Below, piece by piece: positions 23,374 through 34,244 of a DNA stretch of 64,000 bases (the first letter of the stretch is position 1; the number at the start of each line of letters is the position of its first letter). Source of the DNA: Mantis religiosa (lineage: Eukaryota > Arthropoda > Insecta > Mantodea > Mantidae); assembly GCA_030765055.1 (NCBI GenBank), contig JAUKNK010001160.1:1-64000 (forward strand). Reading direction: 5' to 3'. Both the position numbers and the translations under genes were made by a program. Under the pieces are notes generated by a model. That model searched no databases. It was not told the origin of the DNA and saw nothing but the letters and a program-made list of their open reading frames with translations.

Positions 23374-24286
23374 CGAGGTACGTCCAGAAAGTAAGTTCTG
23401 TTTGGTAATAAAATTAAATTATTTATTGCACAAAATTATACTATTCTTAAGCTACTTTTCCACATAACTACCGAAATTTTTTCAGGCATTTGTCATAGCA
23501 AGGCACACGTTTTTGTATACCTTCTTCACAGAAGTTTGCCGACTGTGTCTTCAACCAGTTGGAAACATTTTTTCGCCCGCCTCGGTAGCGTAGATGGTAG
23601 CATGTCTGCCTCACGTTCAAGAGGTCCCGAGTTCGAATCTCGGTCAGGTTGAGTTACCCGGATAAGGTTTTTCCGGATTTTCCCTTATTCTTCAAGACGA
23701 ATGTCGGGTAACTCTAAGCTCCATGGACCCCGGACTCATATGAGCATCATTTCAACCATTTCATTCATCGTCCGATATGACTTAACGTTGGAGGACGTAA
23801 ATTGAAGGGGCAAACATTTTCTTTCAGCTCTTCGTCATTGTTGAAGTGTTGACCACCAAGGAAAGATTTGAGATGCAAAAACAGATGCAAGTAGCTAGAA
23901 GCGAGGTCAGGGCTGTAAGGGGGATGGGCAAACACGTCCCAGCCAAATCTCTGTAGGATGTATCTCGTCGCATTTACATTGTGTGGTCGTGCGTTGTCGT
24001 AAAGAAACACAACACCTTTTGACAGCATTCCTCGGAGCTTATTCTGTATTGCGCGGCGCAGTTTCCTAAGTGTCTTGCAATGAACATCTGCTTTCACAAG
24101 CTGCGGGATTTTCAAGCGGCATTGTAAACAAGCACAACAAAGCGTACGTGGTTGACAGTGATCTCACAATGGCCCAAATTTATTTTCTCCTTGATACAGA
24201 GCGTCTACCGTGCATGTGCGGAACTGCGATCGTAGCGATGCAGCTGAGATAAATTGAAACATAACTTACTTTCTGGACGCCCCTTG
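23374..24286 (-). mobile_element. Mariner deletion derivative nested in the DD41D-like element
   Basis: Ends are cgaggtacgtccagaaagta at 23374 and, inverted, caaggggcgtccagaaagta ending at 24286, with TA on both outer sides. The minus strand gives LRRAIQNKLRGMLSKGV, YDNARPHNV and YSPDLASSYLHLF, so the last catalytic aspartate has changed. After the SINE A insertion follow EEGIQKRVPCYDKCLKK and a stop. The N-terminal DNA-binding and first catalytic parts are missing. It belongs near the mariner at 36017. Confidence 0.88.
23572..23811 (+). mobile_element. SINE A, full length, innermost layer
   Basis: Head cgcccgcctcggtagcgtag, B box gagttcgaatctcgg, tail cgtaaattgaagggg. The target duplication aaacatttt is at 23563-23571 and 23812-23820, inside the mariner frame. 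Confidence 0.92.
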
Positions 24287-24375
24287 TATATCCTCCCAAA
24301 GTTTCAATTGTGTTATACTATTGGTTCAAAACTTATGGCATATTAAAATGGTACAAATTGATATGGATTGCACTA

Positions 24376-24929
24376 TATATTTTGTCCCTTTTATAACTAA
24401 AACGCTCTTGGTGTATCGGCAGGGCCAGGAATGGGCAAATATGTAAAGAGATGCTCAAAAGAGCTCAGGATACACATAATTAGTTATTCGACATACATTT
24501 CTACAAAAAAGAGATTATTCAGGGAAATCAGAACCTCTTAAATGTTAGGATAAACATACCATGAAGTTGCGTACCAACCTTGAATGAATGGATGTATATC
24601 TATTTCTCAAGACAAAAGTTAGATAACTGGATTCTACAATAGGTAAGTTATTCCCTTATGATTACAATACTTAAACTTTTCAACTTCTAGATAGATAAAA
24701 GGATACCAAAGATTTGTAGAAAATGTCTGCATTGTTTCGTTTCTGAAAGATAAATTCCCTTGTGGCATTCAAAAAAAATATTTGGGTGGAGGAATATAAT
24801 CTGTTTTGTAATAAATATTTTATATTTTTGAATGAACGCCCCCCCCCCCACGAGAAACGTTGCAACTTCTCACTTGAATATGGCAAAAAAATTGAGTAGT
24901 ACCATTTTACATTATGGCGTCAAATGATA
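24376..24929. other. No recognised feature
   Basis: AT-rich spacer with a C9 tract near 24841. No coding or repeat signal. Confidence 0.4.
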
Positions 24930-24997
24930 GATTTTATTGATAAAACATGACTGATCAGTTCACTTTCTTCTCGGGCAGTGAGCCAGGTAAAAAGATG

Positions 24998-25052
24998 ATC
25001 AGATATCAACGTTTCAGGAGTGTACATCTCTCCCATCATCAGGATATTTATA
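24998..25052 (-). ncRNA. Hammerhead ribozyme motif (Penelope-type)
   Basis: On the minus strand the order is: stem I strand atatc; core CTGATGA (25042-25036); stem II GGGAG pairing with CTCCT across a 9-base loop; core GAA; the minimal stem III typical of these elements, AC with GT; cleavage triplet GTT; then the stem I return strand gatat. Stem I gives five perfect pairs next to the core. All invariant core bases are present. It lies 150 bp downstream of the Penelope-like frame in the same orientation. Such ribozymes with very short stem III are reported to act best as dimers. Confidence 0.85.
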
Positions 25053-25199
25053 AAATGTTATAACCACAAATGAAATACTGGATATAACACAATTATAAAC
25101 AAAGACCAAACACTATCAAAATTCGCATTACTGAACAAAAGACTGTTTTCAGTAAATTAAATGCCAGGTCAGGAGATGGCCTGAGTATAGAAAATTGTG

Positions 25200-25917
25200 T
25201 CAAAGAAACGTAACTTGATTATCAAAATGTATTGACCTTTGATTCTTAATTCGATGGATTTCCATTTTTAAGGCCGGTTTCCAAGAGGAGCTGAACTGAA
25301 ATCCAGCATCACGATTAAGCGTGCTCCTTTCAGAGGAAATCGTCAAAGCCTCCTTAATCCTCCGCTCCCTGTAACTGCTGTATTTCACCAAGATGGTCGT
25401 CTCCCGAAAACTGGCCCTATGGTCGTTATCAAAGCAATGTTCTGCCATCCCAGACTTCTCATGTTGCATTAAACGAATGCTCCGTTCATGTTTGATTATT
25501 CTAGTGGCGATGCTACTTCCGGTTTGTCCTACATACGGTGTCCCACATTCACAGGGAATGCGGTATACTCCCGGAACTTGTAAGTCGAGTTTGTCTTTCA
25601 CTGGTCTCAAGAGATGTTTAATCTTCGAAGGTGGCTTGTGGATGGTCCTGATGTTGTATTTGGCACGATTTCTGCTGATTCCGCCGGATAGATTGCCGGT
25701 AAACGGGATGCAGGCTGTAGCGGTAGGCTTATCTGACGCTTGCTGTATTACAGGTTTGCCTTTCCTAGCTTTGGTGATCGAGGCTTCAATGTCACATTCG
25801 GAGTAGCCGTCCTGACAGAAAGTGAGTCTCAGGTGCTGCAATTCTTGTTTTAAGTGGCTGGTATCAGAAATAGACAAAGCTCTGTGGGCCAGTGTATAGA
25901 GAACTCCCAGACGTTGA
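25200..25917 (-). pseudogene. Penelope-like ORF, linker and GIY-YIG endonuclease
   Basis: An open frame of about 235 residues that codes for the C-terminal half of a Penelope-like polymerase. The linker reads QRLGVLYTLAHRALSISD then HLKQELQHLRLTFCQDGYS, a typical run just after the reverse transcriptase. The endonuclease begins VPGVYRIPCECGTPYVGQTG, where GVYRIPC and YVGQTG are the GIY and YIG motifs; SSIATRIIKHERSI supplies the conserved arginine, and the C-terminal part SERSTLNRDAGFQFSSSWKP follows the family pattern. This nuclease nicks target DNA to prime reverse transcription. The frame lacks the reverse transcriptase itself, so it is a truncated copy although this part is still open. 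Confidence 0.93.
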
Positions 25918-25925
25918 AAGAACTG

Positions 25926-27215
25926 GAGAAGAAAGCGAGCTTATTCCTCGCCAGGAGAGCTTCAGGTCTTATTTTATGATTGATCTGTTTAGCTAGCTGA
26001 TCTTTACATTTCAAGTAAAATAAAGACGAACATTTCAAGGATTGTAAGTCTGAGCAAAAAGCTGGCAGCGCAGCCAACTTTGTAAACTTGCTGGGTTAAA
26101 AACTATCAAGCACATACACACTGGCCTGTTTGTGTAATAGTGTTGTTTTCAAATCAGACACACTCAAGCATTTATAACATATATTTAAAGTGCTATATCG
26201 ATACTAATGTGTGAATACATATTTTATTTACTAACTTTAGGTTCATATTAAACAAGATATATCCTTACGTAATGGTGATTTATAACTATTTCAAACGCAG
26301 ATTTTTCCAAATTTAAAATATACATTCCCATACATATGCAACAATAACGTGGAAAACTTCGAAATAACGGAAGAGAATACAAATGTTTCTGTTTGTTGGT
26401 TCATATTCAGGTTTAAATCCCTCTGAATATACCTGCATTAAAATAAATCTGTCCGCTATGGGCTCAAAACTTTCGCTTTCTTCATATTAGAGTCTGTAAA
26501 GTGATTCTTTCTTATCTGATTTAACGTTATTCAGATTGCCAACTGCGAAAGTTTACCAGCTGCAGAAACCTTTATAATGAAGTTCGTGTCTACCAGCGGG
26601 AACGATGCAGAGCTCTTCCTTACAGAATATTAATAAAAAAGAGCCTGCCAAGTAATACAATAATCAGAACTGGCCAAGTTTCGAAGCGATTTTAACTAGC
26701 ACTTGGATACGCTGCTGGAAACAGAGACAGAAGTCTGGAGAATGGTTACGAAATTAAATTGTATCTAATTTTCTGTCCTCTATGCCACACTGCTTGCCAG
26801 ATCTGCTTTATTAAAGTGAAAATCGTATTTCAAGCTACACTACGGTCGTAGAGAGTGAAATCTGCAACAAAGTATGGATAATAGCCATGTTTTATGACAT
26901 AGACTCTTAGAGCAAATGCTGATAGTGCTGTTGTTACCTGTTAGACTATCATAGCTTTGGTATTTTGGAATTTCTTTAGCTTTGATTTCGTTCCGTATGA
27001 AGGCAAATTTTCAGACATAACCAAGTAACGTAAATAATTTCATGGCATACTCTCTAATAGTAGCGCAAATTTGGCCTATTGACTATATCATTAGATTAAG
27101 ACGCTGGCAACATCTATACGTATCGGTTGGATGGTAGCACACTTCTGATTTGCGTATGTGGGCGTGGATTCGGCAGGCTCAGGATCGCTTGTGGGCTGTT
27201 ACGCAGTGGTGGATT
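25926..27215. other. No recognised feature
   Basis: About 1.3 kb of AT-rich sequence. A short minus-strand frame at 25850-26077 overlaps the Penelope frame but has no family signature. Confidence 0.4.
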
Positions 27216-27360
27216 AATAACTGAGCCGTTGGCTCAGGGATAGCGTCTGTCGTCTGCATTCAGAAGATCATGGGCTTGATTCCCATTGCAAACCTTTCGG
27301 AAATATGGGTTTTTGGGGGATTTTCTCGGATGGCTATGCGAATTGCGGAAGGTCCCCGGG
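27216..27360 (+). mobile_element. SINE B-related fragment
   Basis: The tRNA-like head gttggctcagggatagcgtc and gggcttgattcccattgcaa, followed by tttttgggggattttctcgg, resembles the 5' third of SINE B but is clearly diverged. Could be a separate subfamily. Confidence 0.65.
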
Positions 27361-27829
27361 GATGTGTAAGCCCCGATGGAGAAATCGGTCACCACCAGTT
27401 TCAATTTGTAGCTGTAAGGGAATCTGCCCTTTGTTGTTTATTCTCAGATCCGACAACTCGTACTATTCTCTCACCTTCTGGGGCCCCAGTTAGCAGCCAA
27501 AGCACGAAGGCTCTTCCACATATCGAGGTGGTAAGTCCCCTCTTCCGAAACTTGTCAGAGAGTAATAGTCATAGTAAAAAATAAGTACAGATATATTTTT
27601 ATATCTTGACAGATGGAGAGCGATGCGGAGTGATATCTGGACGAGTCCACTTCAGAACGGTTGCAAATGGAGGAGAGGGCAGCTCAGTTACGTATCAGTT
27701 GCAAGCAAGGAAACAAGTACAGAGCGACTCGGTAATACTACAGCTTGTTTCAAAATGTGCGTGTCTCCTGGTTCCAAGAGAGCATTTAGAAAGGGCGCCT
27801 CCCAGCAGCACATTAGGAAATAAAGTGCT
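27361..27829. other. No recognised feature
   Basis: Short frames without family signature. Confidence 0.35.
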
Positions 27830-28400
27830 ACATTTAAAGCACGAGAAGTAATAACCAATATCTATAGATTTATAAGAAAGGAACAATTGTCTGGGTCTGC
27901 TAGGAAAATCTGGGAAAGGGCATCTGAGACAACAGTTGTGTGTGAAAGCAGTTTAGGAGAGTTATTAAGGAAAGAAAAGACATTGATGCTAGTACAACAA
28001 CGTCCTTCTCTATGCCCAGTAAACAAAGATTAAGAATATGTACAAAATCTAATTTGGATGTTTTAATTCAGAAGTAGTTAGGAGAACTGCGAATAATTTT
28101 TGAAACACAGAAAAACAAAGACCAACTCTGAAGAAAGTGCTTATGAAGTTTCATAATTCAATTGAATTCCAAGGCAGTGTCTGAACATTAAGAAGATTTC
28201 TTTTGAAGCTAGGATATATGGAAAAAACCTCAGCGTGACAGACAACTTTTAATCGAACATCGTACGATACGGGCAAAACGGTTTAAGTATTTACCAAATA
28301 TTCAGAGATATCACAGTGACGTTTATATAGTTTATATGGATGAAACTTACATCAATTCGCACATACTAGACAATATGCCTGCAGTGAAACTCGTTACAGA
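27830..28400 (+). pseudogene. IS630-like (DDE_3) transposase, N-terminal half
   Basis: Scattered plus-strand frames give AREVITNIYRFIRKEQ, an N-terminal helix-turn-helix opening, then TLRRFLLKLGY, LLIEHRTIRAKRFKYL and DVYIVYMDETYINSH, where DET is the first catalytic residue block. The order matches insect IS630/Tc1-like transposases. Related pieces are at 38590 (C-terminus) and 54541 (N-terminus and first aspartate). Several frameshifts are present, and homology ends shortly after the DET motif. No terminal repeats were found. Confidence 0.75.
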
Positions 28401-28812
28401 GACTCTGCAGCGATGTCGAAAGGCTGACAGTTGTTTATCATGCCTGCTGGAGGAGAACAGGGTTTTGTTCCAAATGCCTATGTACTATTTAAGATCCAAC
28501 AAAAGTGTGGAGATTACTACCATAGTAAGAATAACAACTTAGTTTATAAGAGCTGCAATACCAGCTTCGAGAGTGAGATTTGCTTTTAGACAGCTTGTGC
28601 ACCGCACTCCCCTATCGTAATCTTACGTGTGTGACGCATTATGACGAAAGGTGCACTATCCCCACCACCGTTGCTACACATCCCTACCGCGCATGATTCC
28701 TGTCAAGATAAAATAATACATCTGTACTAGTGCATTTTGTGATGTCTCTACATAACTGCAGGCTTTAAGCTTCATAGATGGGCTATTAAGAAAAATAAAG
28801 TAATGCGAATTA
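28401..28812. other. No recognised feature
   Basis: No coding or repeat signal after the transposase fragment. Confidence 0.35.
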
Positions 28813-29646
28813 CAGTAGAACTTGGTTTACCCGAATCAACTGGGAACAGGGCCGATCCAAGTTAACGAAAATCCGGGTTTTCGAAGTAATGACGGAACAA
28901 CGATAAAAACATGTACATCACCGTTGGGCATGCTTTCACCCAAAAATACATACACTATATATACTGTAATAAACTATGCATTTGCACTGTACACAATATA
29001 ACTACAAACTAGCCACTAGCACACTGCCCAGTAAAAAAGGCAGGGAGATTTTGCTGTCTCAGTTTAGTTATCGTTTACAAACTGAGTGATCATGCAACCG
29101 CTTTAACATTAGAAGTTCATTTGGCAATGCTTCGTCTTGACTCTTGGAACAAAACACCAATTTCTCTGCTTGCTACTGCTTGTCCGTGGGGCATTACCAC
29201 AGCTGGTTTATCAACACTGTCTAAATCTGAATACCCTTCATTATTTTCAGCAACGCTGCACAATGCAATAATTCCTTCCTCTGTAATTGGTTTATAATCT
29301 CCGTCATTATCGATTGGCAACCAATCTTCTTCATCAAGATCAGAGCAGATATAAATATTCTTAAAAGGTCTATAAAATATTCTTCCATATTTATTTATCT
29401 TCTTATTCAATCTTGTTTTCTGGAAGTCACACACATCAGGCCAAAAATTTTTTCCATGACTTTATCAACGTTTCTCTTCCAACCCAACACAAGTAGGTGG
29501 GATGAGCGCAATGAATTCACCCACTGGCAAAAAAATTCGAGCAGTGTATTTACTGAGAATATCAATTTATCATTTGTATAAGAAATATTCATTTACTACG
29601 CTAAACAACATGTTTTTAAGTGGTCCGGGTTAACGAAGTTTTACTG
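28813..29646 (-). mobile_element. Tigger/pogo-type deletion derivative, copy 2
   Basis: Termini are cagtagaacttggtttaccc at 28813 and, inverted, cagtaaaacttcgttaaccc ending at 29646, both next to TA. A minus-strand frame at 29434-29117 reads CSDLDEEDWLPIDNDGDY, then ITEEGIIALCSVAENNEG and SREIGVLFQESRRSIAK. This is the acidic C-terminal tail of pogo-family transposases. As in copy 1 at 15055, the catalytic core is gone. The copy is 834 bp, so it is a short non-autonomous element with intact ends. Confidence 0.85.
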
Positions 29647-29799
29647 TAACTCTAAAGTTAACTGTAAAATTAACAGTATAAAAGTTAGCATCCAGATTAA
29701 ATTAACTTTTAACTTTATGTCCACAGCAATTCCAAAGTGATACATCAAACAACGGAAAGTGAGACAAATCGTGTTTCTCAGCATTAACTGTGCAAGACA

Positions 29800-30062
29800 T
29801 TCGTTGCTTAAAGATCCCTTATTAATTCCAATAAAATGCATTTCCCGGGCTTGTTGGTCGTGGTCCAAAGGATGAAACTTCTCCTGGCGTTTCGTTGGTA
29901 CCGAGCCAGCAAGTAGCAAACTAGAATCATTCCCTGAAGATGCTCGTCGGAGTTATGAGCGAAACGTCAGGAGAAGTTTCATCCTCTGGACCACGACCCA
30001 CAAGCCCGGGAAATACATTTTATTGTATTAACGCCGGCCGTGAAAGCCTAAGCAAGTACATC
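29800..30062. repeat. Inverted repeat with Penelope-type signature
   Basis: Arms of about 95 bp lie at 29800-29900 and 29960-30062; the best-matching part contains aagcccgggaaatacatttt on the right and its inverse on the left. The centre holds a hammerhead-like core. Phrases such as gcgaaacgtcaggagaag occur in Penelope-like pseudo-LTRs. No coding part is seen nearby. Confidence 0.75.
29926..29975 (+). ncRNA. Degenerate hammerhead-like core
   Basis: Plus strand: CTGAAGA (29934-29940, fits CUGANGA), stem II GCTC with GAGC, then GAAAC (29961-29965) and cleavage triplet GTC (29966-29968). Stem I is weak: only GGA with TCC, after one unpaired base. Probably a decayed copy. Confidence 0.5.
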
Positions 30063-32145
30063 CTTTATTATTATTTACCACATAAAGTGCTCATTTTTCT
30101 CGTTTTGTACTTTGTCTTTTGTGTAAACATTAGGTTTATCATTATCTCTCCAAAATTACTATAGTGTGCTTTTCTTCTTATCTTTTTGTCTACAAATCCG
30201 CTCCAGAAACTAGGCAATAGAAACGGTACGTGCCCTAATATTTGTTCCTAAATATATCCTTCTTTTCGTTTTTATTTATAAGGCAATTTAGGCATTCTCG
30301 TTTACTGTATTCGAAGCATAGGTTTAACCCTTTTCTATTTTGTTTACCTACAACGTGCATAAAGTGCTGATTTTTTAGCTTATTGTTTCTTGACTGTACA
30401 ATTATTTCAGTTATTCCAAGCACTTATAAATGGTTGATGTTTTCATAAAGGAGGACATAGGTATATTCCGTAATTAATAGTGTCACAAATTATTTGGATT
30501 ATTATTATTGGTTTAATATCAATATTAGTGTCTTTATCGTAGTGCATATTTCCTAAATGGGTAAGTGGCTCACCCTTTACAAGATATATAGGTATTATTA
30601 CTGTTTTACTTGACACCAAATACAAATATTTATTTGGACAATTTAATATTCTTCACAGATCTGATCAACTTAATGAATATCAAAGGGAACACTAATAATC
30701 ACGTCGTCAGAAAATATTAATTATCTTTCATATTACTATAAAACAAACGTTCGCTAATTTTTTCACGTTATAGTTAGTTCAATCGCCAATATAAATGTAT
30801 AAGTAAATTATCAAGAAATAACAATTTTTCCGGACACTAGCAGCCTCTGAATTGAGGTTACAGTGGTAGAGATATTTTTCGTTTCTCCTTAACTTCATAA
30901 TTTCGTAAGTATAACTTTATTAATTCATCTTACGGCTAGTTGATATCGACTTAAACTGCTAAGTCCAGTTATACTTTATTAGAAACTCACAATAATTTTC
31001 TTAGAGATATACTTTGGATTTTATTATTATTTTGTTATTTCCGAATATTTTATATTTTTTTAAACTAAGGCTGACGTCAGGAAAAGATCTTTTGCTCACC
31101 GTTCAGACTAATCGAGAGATAAAACGAAAATAACAGGAGACGTATCTTCTTGTTCACTCTACCGGAATACGTCCAACTGTAATCTGTCTGATCGAAGTCC
31201 ACCCTTAGCACCAAATTACATCCATGTCTACAATAAATTTAATTAGGAAGGGCAAGAGAAGAATAGGCTTAGGAAACAAAATCTGCCTGCCTTTTCCATT
31301 GATTCCTGTTCTCTTATTCTTTTCCTATGTGCTCTTCGTTCTACAAATAGTCTTCACAATACATTATCAGTCCATTCACGGAATGATCCAGCTACAATAC
31401 CATGATCACCCCTACTCTACTCTATCTGAAACTTCTCTATAAGAGTAAAGAACAAGTTCCAATCTTCTTCTCTGCCTTATTTCTAGGAGAATGTGTCACT
31501 CCTACATTTACACATGATGCCATGCCAGTCAGCTGTTTATTTTATGTTCTATGCAACTTCCTAATTATACAAAAATGTGCATCTTATGGATGTAACCCTC
31601 ACTGGAGTGACTTGATTATTTTGGTATTAATAAATACTGACCCGACCTCAGCCAACTACTTACACTGAGGGCTAACATGACAAGCTACTTGTCTATACTC
31701 TCACTAGCGGAGGACCATTAGGACAATACTTTGATTTTGCCACAAAGGTATGTTACAAAAACTTAGAAATAAAGATTTAAGTTAAGGGATTTTCTACTAT
31801 ATTCCTTTAACGCAGCTGATTGTTTGGTTTCATAGTGCACCACCTGTTCCTTATATCCATTCCATGATGCCAATAACTGTAATTTCACTTCTGCTATTCA
31901 ACTCTTTCAAAAACCTGGTACAAGTACGGAACAACCTTTTCATTCTCTCTCGATTATAACATCATTTGTTAACTGGTTCCCTCTTGATTTTCTTATAGAA
32001 GTGACAACGACTAGGTGAACTCAAAGGTTACTTTGAGAAACTTTGCAGACTCTAAATACTACTGCAGTCTAAGGAAATTGACCACCTTTATATATGTCAG
32101 TGTGAACATGACTACACCAGATGTTATACATACCATTTTCTACAA
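30063..32145. other. No recognised feature
   Basis: About 2 kb of AT-rich sequence. Frames at 31224-31668 are hydrophobic and short, without family signature. Confidence 0.4.
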
Positions 32146-33284
32146 TAGGCCGGTCTGAAACGTTTCGTACCTCAACATGAAGATGGCAGGACTCGTAAAC
32201 AAAAGCCAGTGAATTTCGTTGTTCATCTGTTGAGAGCTACTCACCAAAGTTTCGGCCATTTTGAACGATCAGTTGTTATGTAACAGTCGTTTGAGTGAGT
32301 TGTGAGTGAGTGCTTTTATGAAAATGGACAAAATATAGTATCAAGGTGTCATTAAATGTTTGTTTTTGAAAGGCAATACGCCTATGCAAATCATAGATGA
32401 GTTGGATTTTCTGTATGGGGACTCTGAAAAATAATTTACCACAGTGAAATTTTGGGCAGCTGAATTTAAACGTGGGCGTAAGAGCTTGGGAGACGATGAA
32501 CGTTCGAAACGCCCCAAAACTGCAACTACCGACGAGAACATCTACAAAGTTCACCAAATGGTGCTATACGACCGCCAAATTAAAGTGAGAGAGATAGCAA
32601 AGGCCTTGAACATATGACAATAACGTGTTTGTCACATACTAAATCAACATTTAGATTTGAGAAAGCTATCTGCGCGTTGGGTGTCACGTTTGCTCAGTTA
32701 AACCAAAAAACGTGTTTGAATGAACATTTCCAACGCAGTTTAGGCACAATAAATCCGATTTTGGCCCTTATTAATTCTGTAGATGAAACTTGGATACACC
32801 ATTATACGCCCGAAACAAAAAGCAGTCTAAACAGTGGACTGTAAAGGGGGAACCGGCTCCAAAAAAGCAAAAACTGCTTGTTTTGGCTGGGAAAGTGATG
32901 GAATGGTATGGAGTTCTTTTAATCCATTATCTTCAAAAAGAAAAAACCATTACAGGAGCATACTACGCATCATTACTTGACAAACTGAAGGCAGAACTTG
33001 CGGGAAAACGGCCACATTTGCAGAAAAAGAAAATCCTGTTTCACCAACACAACCTACCGTCTCCCAACTCAGCGGCTGCAGTGGCGAACATCCACGTATT
33101 ACGGATTCAACTGCTTTAGCATCCGCCTTACTCACGAGATCTAGCCCCAAGCGACTTCTTTTTGTTTCCTCATCTGAAAATTGCGCTCGGAGGACTGAGA
33201 TTTTCGTCAAATGAAGAGGCAATCACCTTGGTAAACAATTATTTTGCAGAGAAAAATGGCGAGTACCATTTGGGTGGGAGCAGC
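32146..33284 (+). pseudogene. Mariner transposase and 5' terminus, heavily broken
   Basis: The 5' terminus taggccggtctgaaacgttt at 32146 matches the terminus at 1462, so both are one family. Translation from about 32318 gives, across several frames, KCLFLKGNTPMQII, TVKFWAAEFKRGRK, QMVLYDRQIKVREIAKA, then SVDETWIHHYTPETK with the first catalytic aspartate, LQKEKTITGAYYASLLDK, and HPPYSRDLAPSDFFLF-like sequence near 33120-33170. Many stops and frameshifts break it, and QHNLPS stands where the second catalytic motif QDNAPS should be, so that aspartate is lost. The 3' end is replaced by a SINE B fragment at 33285. Confidence 0.88.
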
Positions 33285-33579
33285 GCTGGGAGAAGTGTCT
33301 ACTACCTCAGAGTATATCATCCTGCCATGCACCGCCGATACAACCCCCGACACTTCTACCCTGAAACAGCCAAAAAGATGAGAGATGATGTAAAATGATA
33401 ATGGAGATGAAATGGAGGAACAGGCAATTCGGGGTTGTACTAAACCTACCCAGGATTCGCCTAGCGACCCAGGAAAACCCCCGAATCACCCATGAGTCAG
33501 GTAGGTCGGACACGGGAATCGAACCCGGGCCTTCCAAATGCGGACTACAGACGAAATCACCTGAGCCATCCCACTCGGT
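33285..33579 (-). mobile_element. SINE B, 3'-truncated
   Basis: Reverse complement of the first 300 bp of SINE B, with head and B box cgggaatcgaacccgggc at the right. It joins directly to the mariner, whose last residues and terminus are missing. Confidence 0.85.
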
Positions 33580-33733
33580 AAAATGCGATATAGGTACATA
33601 TTTTTAGAAAAATATATTTCACAATACATTACTCTTAAAGTTCAACACTTTTCCCTAATTTTACATTCTTAAAATCGTTCTGAATGTTTTGAATATGCAT
33701 ATCTTATTTGCATGACATATAAGTCTGTATTTT

Positions 33734-34231
33734 CTCCGTAGGGGAGGGGATCCGTCCCCTTCAGCTACCGTGGTGTGGGCGCTGCGGACCCTTAGCACTC
33801 CTGGTACTTCGAACGTTACTATAGGAACCTCGGGCCAAACTGCCGAGCTCCACCCGTAGGAGAGTTTTTCGGATTGGGTTGGACTCGTGTGTTCCAGACA
33901 CCCGCGGGAGATCGGGTGCCTCCTGCTAGGCCTCGTCCGCCCGGAGGGAGTAGAGGTTTGCCTTAGAAGTCCCGGGTACTAGCCTGCATAACTAGTAGAA
34001 GGTGTGCTAGATCACCAGGTGGCCCCAACGAGGTTATTCGGTAGTTGTCCCTGCGGAGTTGACGCGAGTAAGTAGCGTATCCAGTACCATCCCGTATTGA
34101 CGTTTATGTCAATTGGCGGGGGGGGGGGGGCTTTTGCGATTCAACGTTTTGCCCCATGGAAGGACCCCCGGAGTTTTCCATTGCTCCCGGTTTGATAGAG
34201 GCCGGGGACTTTGGCGTAAACCTCTTTGTAC
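33734..34231 (-). mobile_element. SINE D, copy 2, with 13 bp target duplication
   Basis: A 498 bp GC-rich element between perfect duplications aagtctgtatttt at 33721-33733 and 34232-34244. On this strand it begins ctccgtaggggaggggatcc and contains the conserved ggattgggttggactcg and the hairpin-like ctagcctgcataactagtag. A G12 tract interrupts it near 34119. The duplications prove insertion of a discrete unit. Confidence 0.92.
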
Positions 34232-34244
34232 AAGTCTGTATTTT

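Larger units (their letters stand above)
22757..24375 (+). mobile_element. Tc1/mariner-superfamily element (DD41D-like), host of two nested insertions
   Basis: The left terminus cagtgcggtccattaaacct after TA and the right terminus, inverted agtgcaatccatatcaattt, share an end motif plus the inner block accattttaata. The plus strand encodes a decayed transposase: FQQYGTTCHTS where QDGA-type motifs are expected, then RSPDLVSPNFFLSGYLK and ISENMVRRVQTCIDVGGGHF. The second and third catalytic aspartates read Y and N, so it is dead. The protein resembles the one at 46023. Confidence 0.8.
24930..25925 (-). mobile_element. Penelope-like retroelement, 3' part
   Basis: The coding end with its GIY-YIG domain is at 25200-25917. 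About 260 bp of non-coding sequence follows on the minus strand and contains a hammerhead ribozyme at 25003-25047, as known for pseudo-LTRs of Penelope-like elements. The reverse transcriptase part is missing beyond about 25925, so the copy is 5'-truncated. Confidence 0.88.
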
